Positions 58,242-64,000 of a stretch of DNA of 64,000 nt are shown here, piece after piece (position 1 is the first letter of the stretch; every line of letters starts with the position of its first letter). The notes under the pieces were generated by a model. It had not been told where the DNA came from, searched no databases, and saw only the letters and a list, made by a program, of their open reading frames with translations. A program made the position numbers and the translations under genes. Origin of the DNA: Stenopsyche tienmushanensis. Taxonomy: Eukaryota > Arthropoda > Insecta > Trichoptera > Stenopsychidae. The stretch is taken from NCBI GenBank assembly GCA_008973525.1, contig WACJ01000522.1:1736001-1800000 (forward strand), given 5' to 3'.

Positions 58242-59694
58242 TGATAATATTATCCAGGAATCCTTTTACAGAGAAATTTGATGGTTATAAAAAAAAGTTT
58301 ATATATAAAAAAGACTTGCCCGGGTCATGATATGAGCCATCACACGCGTATAAAATGATGTGTTTGACATAATTGACATTTGACTAATTTAAACAGGGCG
58401 TTTTATATCCTGGCATTAGGATGATGTAGAGGAGTGGGTCGTGCGTGATGTTGTTCTATAATAGTAGCCTGTTTCTTTTGTCATAATAAATTTATATGAG
58501 AGAGTGGGCCAGAGCTCTTGTTTCCGGGATTATCTCAGAAAACCCATTTAAAGAGATTACCTGCTAATGAAATTATTCTTCAAAGAAACGTTATTTACTT
58601 TAAAGACTACAAACGGGTTGATTATTTACGACCGCGCTTATCCGGTTCTTCCTTGTGCGGATTTACTCCCACGTTTATCAAAGCGATTCTTTTAATCATT
58701 TAAATTTGGTTTCGATTTCTACGATATTGCGAATCTGTATGGACGTGAAGATGTGATGATTTGATATGATCATTGCCGCAGAAACAATAAGAAACCGGAT
58801 TGCCCAATTGGTATGATGAAATAGAAAATATTTTAAACGAAACGTCAAAGAACTCTGTCGAATTGTGATGAGAGTGCTTGTTGAAAATGGATTGCGGGTG
58901 TCGAAAATGTTTAACTAGTAACGTGGGAAGAGCACTAATCATAGCTTTTAATGGATTGATGAAAGAAAATTATCCAAATTTCGACTCATTTATTTTAGTA
59001 GGTTTGTGTGTAATCAAGAAAATTTACATTGCGTAAACAGAATTACATTGCAGCAACAACATTGCTCCGATCTGAATATTTTAGTCGATTAACTCGCCGA
59101 TTTTGCTATATTATGATGTTTCTTATAAAAACGGTCTCTTTATCGAACAAGAGCGATCGCATAAACAAAATCAAAATGGATCGATCTTTAAATTTTAATA
59201 ATAGAATGACCGGTTTAGGTCTCAGATCTCTGCTTTTAGATTGTCGGAGTCCGGTTTAGCGTTTGGCATTTTGCAACGGCACGAATAATACCGTTTTCTC
59301 ATCTACCTACGGTCACTTCTTATGTAACTTCCCTATCGACGAGTCGCTCGTGGATCGATTTCATATTTTATTTACATCAAAATTGTGCTTATCGATATTT
59401 TTGCCATAATACATCCGAGATAGGGATTATTTGGAGTTGGAAGAGTTTATGAAAAGTTACGTATTAAATTCGCTTGCTCGAGTGCTGAATGCGAATGCCT
59501 TGGGTTTGTGAATGGTCGGGAACTATTCTAATGCTGCTGGAATACAAATGTAATCTTTTGTAGTTTCAGCAATTCGAATATTCTATGCGTATTTGCATTT
59601 ATCGCGTAATAACCAGACTTTGAACAATGGGTTGCATATTTTTTTCATGGTGGAAGATGTAAATGTTCATGCTGCAATTAAATATTAAAGAAGG
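58242..59694. other. AT-rich non-coding sequence
   Basis: Nothing supported; frames at 58518-58703, 58700-58942 and 59029-59259 have no motif. Confidence 0.5.
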
Positions 59695-59696
59695 TA

Positions 59697-60987
59697 TAGT
59701 AGAACCTCGATTATCTGGATCCGGTGATGGATTCCCATATTACGAAGTTTACTATTTGTTTAATATCAGAAGATGTGGTTCATACAAGGACGATCAATTG
59801 AACAGCCAATAACTGGTATTATTGTATGAAGAAGCTATATTTTTCAATATAAAATTAAATGGAGAATTCTCTTTCAAAGCATTTTCAGGTTGGCTTGAAA
59901 AATTCAAAGAACGACATGGTATCAGGGAACTTGAAATACACGGGGAAAAGTTTTATACTGACATACCTTCAGCAAAAAATTCCTTTCTGCTGAAACACAA
60001 ACTAAAACTCGCAAACGCAAAATTCCCGATTTCCCGATAAATTATTTATTTCCGTCGCTGCAGATGAATACTTATATACTATAATGCTTTGATGTGATTC
60101 GTAATTATATTACGGAAGAATACAAAAATTCTGAACCCCGTATCTATTATATTTAATATCAATATTCCCATTATTAGAGTCGAGGTGTAGTAAATACATC
60201 ACCGGTAGGGAAAGGTTAATATAACAAGATGTTATAAAAAACAAACAACACCAAAACTCCATAGATAAAAGAGAGAAAACATTGTTATTACTAGACAATA
60301 CACCATCCCACCCATGTATAGAATATTTAAACTAGATCGATGAAATGTTTACAGTAATTTTTTTTCTACTAAATGTCATATCAGTAATACAACCGATGGA
60401 TCAGGGTGCAATAGAAACTTTCAAACGTTTATGCAGAAATCAGATGTTTCGACGATTTTTGCTGGAAGACGAAAATAACGAAGAAACAGTGATCAGCTTC
60501 TACAAGAAAATAAATTTAAAATATTGTTGCTACATCACAGCAGATAGTTGGAATTATTTAAATGTGTCAAATTTGAAAAATCATGGAACAAAATGTTGAA
60601 AAGACCATTAGTAAGTTCCAGTAACGCAATAAAACCTGATACAGGAGACATTGCAGAAACAATATCACAAATTTTATTATGTGCTGAATGCGACAAAGAT
60701 TCTGGAAGATCCTGTATTCCAATTTTTGAATGATGAGGAAATAATTAAAGAAATATCTGCCTTAGAAGAACGAGATCGAGAAGATGAAGAAGAAGAGATT
60801 TGTGAGGGGGAAAATATTGGTCCTACACATTCTGAAGCATTTCAGTATTTAGATGTTGCCATTTAGGATAACTTATATATTTTAAGAGTATTCGCGATTT
60901 GGCAGCTTATAAAAGAATAATTATTTTCGATTATCCGGATTTTCATTATCCAGATTACTTTTATCCCCAATTATCGAGATTCTACTG
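59697..60987 (+). mobile_element. Tigger/pogo-like element, both ends present
   Basis: TAGTAGAACCTCGATTATCT at the left and, on the minus strand, CAGTAGAATCTCGATAATTG at the right, each flanked by TA (59695-59696 and 60988-60989). The transposase relic is split by a repeat at 59978-60226. Before it: WFIQGRSIEQPITG, a frameshift, then FSGWLEKFKERHGIRELEIH (CENP-B-type HTH). After it: LLDNTPSHPCIEYLN (catalytic D), NVISVIQPMDQGAIETFKRL, EETVISFYKKINLKYCCYIT, and an acidic C-terminus ending FQYLDVAI (stop about 60865). It is similar to jerky/Tigger transposases. Frameshifts make it inactive. Confidence 0.88.
59978..60226 (-). mobile_element. hAT/MITE composite repeat, copy F, inside the Tigger element
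   Basis: From TTCCTTTCTGCTGAAAC through CGTCGCTGCAGATGAATACT, the GAGTCGAGGTGTAGTAAATA core and CACCGGTAGGGAAAGGTTAA. This is the minimal form of the family: the body without hAT coding sequence, with CCTTTC at one end and GGAAAGG-TTAA at the other. Confidence 0.75.
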
Positions 60988-60989
60988 TA

Positions 60990-61884
60990 TTCCAATTTTC
61001 ATATATATTTTGCATCATACTTGGATGACTCCATACTTTAAATATTGATTGAGTTGAATGACTATTTTTCAAAATAAAGCACCATCCAAGTCGGTATATT
61101 CCATAGTATCTTTTAATATATTTGATCATATTTTTCAAGAACGGCACAGTCTCAAAATTGTATACGAGGATCCTGACATTTGTCGGTTCCCACGAACCAA
61201 TTCACCGTTGAATTAAAATCGCAGACAGTCTGTTCTTCTTTGATGTCATACAAAAGAAAAAAATATTCTCCTTTACAACGATGTTAAGCCTTTTCACCTC
61301 GAGCATGACCGAGAAGACGAAGGTCGAATCCTGAAAGAGAATCTGGTGTGTTTAAAACGATGGCGTTTTTTCCGCGCGTGTGCCAAATGTTGCCATTAAA
61401 ATGGCAAATATATCCCGTGAACGTGCGTCAACTGGCATGACTGTTTAGAAAAGTTCGCAGACAAGTTTGGGGATAAAATATGGTTTCCTTACACGAGTCT
61501 AAGGCTCTATATCGTCCTGAATAATTAAAGAGTACGCAGTCTCGCTTCGGCCGAACATCACGCCCCTGTACCAATTTTCTTCCATGTATATATAATGCAT
61601 TCTCCTCGGCGTTGATAGAGCTAAATTCTTTACCGTCGCTTTTCAAACGTTTCTTAAAATCGTAAAGAAAGATACTGGCCAGACCTAAGTTTAATATGTT
61701 AGAGTGCACGGGCCTGTCATCTTGTGTGTTTTTGTTGTCATCATAAAGGAACATTCTGAGAAAATACTCAAAGACAGCTTCAATATAAAATCTTTGGTTG
61801 TAAACCTTCGTATGCGCCAGAAAAAAATTCTAATTTAACAACATACAATATATACAATTTTTTGCTAAGCAATCGATGAAAATG
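60990..61884. other. Non-coding sequence with an unexplained 108-codon frame
   Basis: A minus frame at 61754-61428 (ending CLRTFLNSHAS) has fairly even composition but no recognised motif or splice evidence. Nothing else supported. Confidence 0.4.
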
Positions 61885-62897
61885 TTTTTATAATAATGTT
61901 TGTATGTTTGTTTCGAATGAGTTCCTATACCATTCACCCGATTGCGATGAAACTTTAATGAGTTGCTGTATGCACACACGTTAAGATTATTGGATTGATT
62001 CAACTATTATTTAAATGTGGAATTTATTTTGAGGATGGCAGAAGATCAAAACGCATTCTTGCAATTGGATCACAAATCGATGCTAATCGAATATGTTATG
62101 AAGAACGATCACCATATCAATTTTACTGCTACAAAAGTATTGAAAACTTTGTCACAAATAGGGAATTTAATTTCGGGATTCCGGACAGTTTTAGGTGTGC
62201 ATGAATCCCGGGATTAGTAAACGTAGTCCCGCAAAATTCGGGATTTAAATTTTTATCTAACAGAAATCATACATCTCAACAGCACGATAAAAGCTACTAA
62301 ATCGAGACATTCCCACCGAAATCTGGACGCTTAGAAATAATAACATACTAATAATACATATATATGTTTTTCAAATTGTTATATTAACATTTCCCTACCG
62401 GTGATGTATTTATTACACCTCGACTCTAATAATGGGAATATCGATATGAAATATAATAGATACGGGGCTCATAATTTTTGTATTCCTCCATAATATAATT
62501 ACAAATCACATAAAAGTATTATAGTATATAAATATTCATTTGCAGCGACGGAAATAAATCATTTGTCGGGAAATCGGGAATTTGGTTGATTTTAGTCCTT
62601 GTCTCAACAGAAAGGAATTTTATCAGTCACATTGATGGTGTTATACGAAAATGGGGCTCTCGCACTCAGTTACAGCAGCAGTTATTCCGCGTCCATGAGT
62701 CAGACAGGAGATTCGAAATATCGGAAGGAGGTAGATTTGAAATTTTAATGTACTTCCCAAATAATTACTAAGTGCGATCGCATACCGGTCTTTTAACGTA
62801 TTTAAAAATTTATAAAACTTGTTCAATAAACATAATTAAAACATAAAGACTTTCTTTCTTTGTGTGGCATTGTAGCGCATGACGAGTTCTCGCTAGT
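61885..62897 (+). mobile_element. Helitron-like element interrupted by a hAT repeat
   Basis: The 5' part has TGTTTGTATGTTTGTTTCGA and ATACCATTCACCCGATTGCG (61900-61950). The 3' part has GGCATTGTAGCGCATGACGA then GTTCTCGCTAG before T (62867-62897), a CTAG|T Helitron-type end. Sequence between includes hAT copy G. Confidence 0.5.
62165..62660 (+). mobile_element. hAT/MITE composite repeat, copy G
   Basis: Terminus TAGGGAATTTAATTTCGGGA then TTCCGGACAG, AAATCGAGACATTCCCACCG, ATTAACATTTCCCTACCGGT, the body, and the start of the hAT tail (GGAATTTTATCAGTCACATT). Layout equals copy B. Confidence 0.7.
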
Positions 62898-64000
62898 ATA
62901 TAAATAAAGTAAATAAGTAAAATGTGGCAATACGATCTCAAATATTGACAATGTTCTCGATAAATTGATAGAATATCACAAGGATATTCGGCTCATAGTA
63001 CTCTTATATGGCGACTATCTCCCACTCGAATATTCCATAAAAGTTGTTCCTTCTTGATATTGAAAATTCCTTGAAAATGTTCAAAGGCAAGAGATTTTCC
63101 TAGCAAAATTATATTAAGAATAAATGCAGGTTTATAATAGACATTTAATATGCAATAACTTTTCAGTGTATTATAGATTAGCAGAAAGTTTATGTATATC
63201 TGGACATGAGAGTTTCTGTTCATTTTGTTTATTTAGTTCATAGCTTCGGTTATAATAATAGAAATGCAGCAGTTCGAGTAAATTTTCCGAGTTTCGTAAA
63301 GTTTCTCATACAATAAAAAGTAAAATAGGGACGCATTCAACTCTCTAGATTTATTTAAAAAATGATTTTATAAAGTGCTGAAATGAAGATGACAATGACA
63401 TAGAAAGATATGCGTGGTGTTTCTTCTCAAAGAATTATTTCTCGAGAATTTTTTGTAAAAGTCTCGCTTAACAATGTATGAATTTATTTCATAAAATTAT
63501 GTTTATAAAAAAATAAAGTTTGACAAGCATGTTCTATTTTGTCGGTCATGTTTTTCGTTTGCAAATCATCTCATATGAAACATACCTTTGAGGAAAATCA
63601 TGAGAACATGTAAGCTTTGATATGAATAGTGAATAAATAGACAATTTACAGACTGGGGTTAAATTGCGCATATATTTTCCACACAATGGGGCGTAATTTG
63701 GATTTGCTAAAACGTAATATTTTTTAAAAATTTAGTTCATGCATAATGTGGGCGGAAGGGGTTTAAAATGGAGCATTTATTTATCCATAATATAGTTTAT
63801 ATACATGCTGTAGCATAAATTTGTAATAAACCGTGTACAAGGCAACCTTCGTCACCTGGATTCCGCGTATTAAAATGAATATTAAACATAGGGTGACGGT
63901 CAAGGGTTCCAGTAAATCAATCTCGCGAAGAAGACAGGACCACAACGACCCGAATCGGGTCCTCGACAATACTGCGCTGAGAACTTAATTCCCTCTAACA
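62898..64000. other. AT-rich non-coding sequence to the window edge
   Basis: A fragment ATTTCTCGAGAATTTTTTG near 63437 resembles the TTTCTCGAGAAA hAT-like family. From 63874 a short + frame (MNIKHRVTVKGSSKSISRRR...) in GC-richer DNA might be exon sequence, but evidence is insufficient. Confidence 0.4.

Noticed and set aside
61428..61754. 108-codon minus frame
   Set aside because: No motif, and not placed near any recognised exon; could be chance in less AT-rich DNA.

Overview
The window is AT-rich insect DNA, most plausibly from a hymenopteran (ant or bee type). The evidence is a spliced ARL16 homologue with a short intron, an R1-clade non-LTR retrotransposon, and many relics of mariner, pogo, piggyBac, hAT and Helitron elements of the kinds common in insect genomes. 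No bacterial-style operons, CRISPR arrays, rRNA genes or convincing tRNA genes were seen.

Host genes occupy only the left edge. The last two exons of an ARL16-like small GTPase run off the left end on the + strand (2-460). Facing it on the - strand are the last two coding exons of a long coiled-coil protein (3610-4711 and 5222-5335). That gene continues to the right past a clear splice acceptor, so part or all of the remaining ~58 kb could be one very long intron or intergenic DNA. No further host exon could be supported there.

The rest is a transposon graveyard with one young resident. From left to right: a mariner relic carrying a 391-bp insertion (614-1630); a Helitron-like element (4785-5135); a short TTAA MITE (5767-5897); a solo-LTR-like repeat abutting a second mariner (6612-7856); an inverted pair of hAT-like repeats (13175-15364); a nested stack (17756-23906) in which a piggyBac-like shell holds a mariner relic that holds a full-length 4.8-kb R1-clade LINE; a pogo-like element with a small minisatellite (27911-28370); transposase relics and a piggyBac fragment (30085-31710); two nested 3' fragments of the same LINE family (41757-43070); an internally deleted mariner with good termini (46029-46696); a piggyBac relic holding a 444-bp MITE (57274-58241); and a Tigger/pogo element with TA target duplications interrupted by a hAT/MITE repeat (59697-60987).

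The LINE at 18042-22859 (- strand) is the only element that looks recently active. It has two open frames (ORF1 with zinc knuckles; ORF2 with endonuclease, reverse transcriptase and a C-terminal zinc finger), a 49-nt pure poly(A) tail and an identical flanking target duplication of at least 14 bp. Its ORF2 has no AUG in the overlap with ORF1. I did not find a clearly new biological system. The most informative features are the nesting orders, the ORF2 start problem and a recurrent hAT/piggyBac composite repeat.
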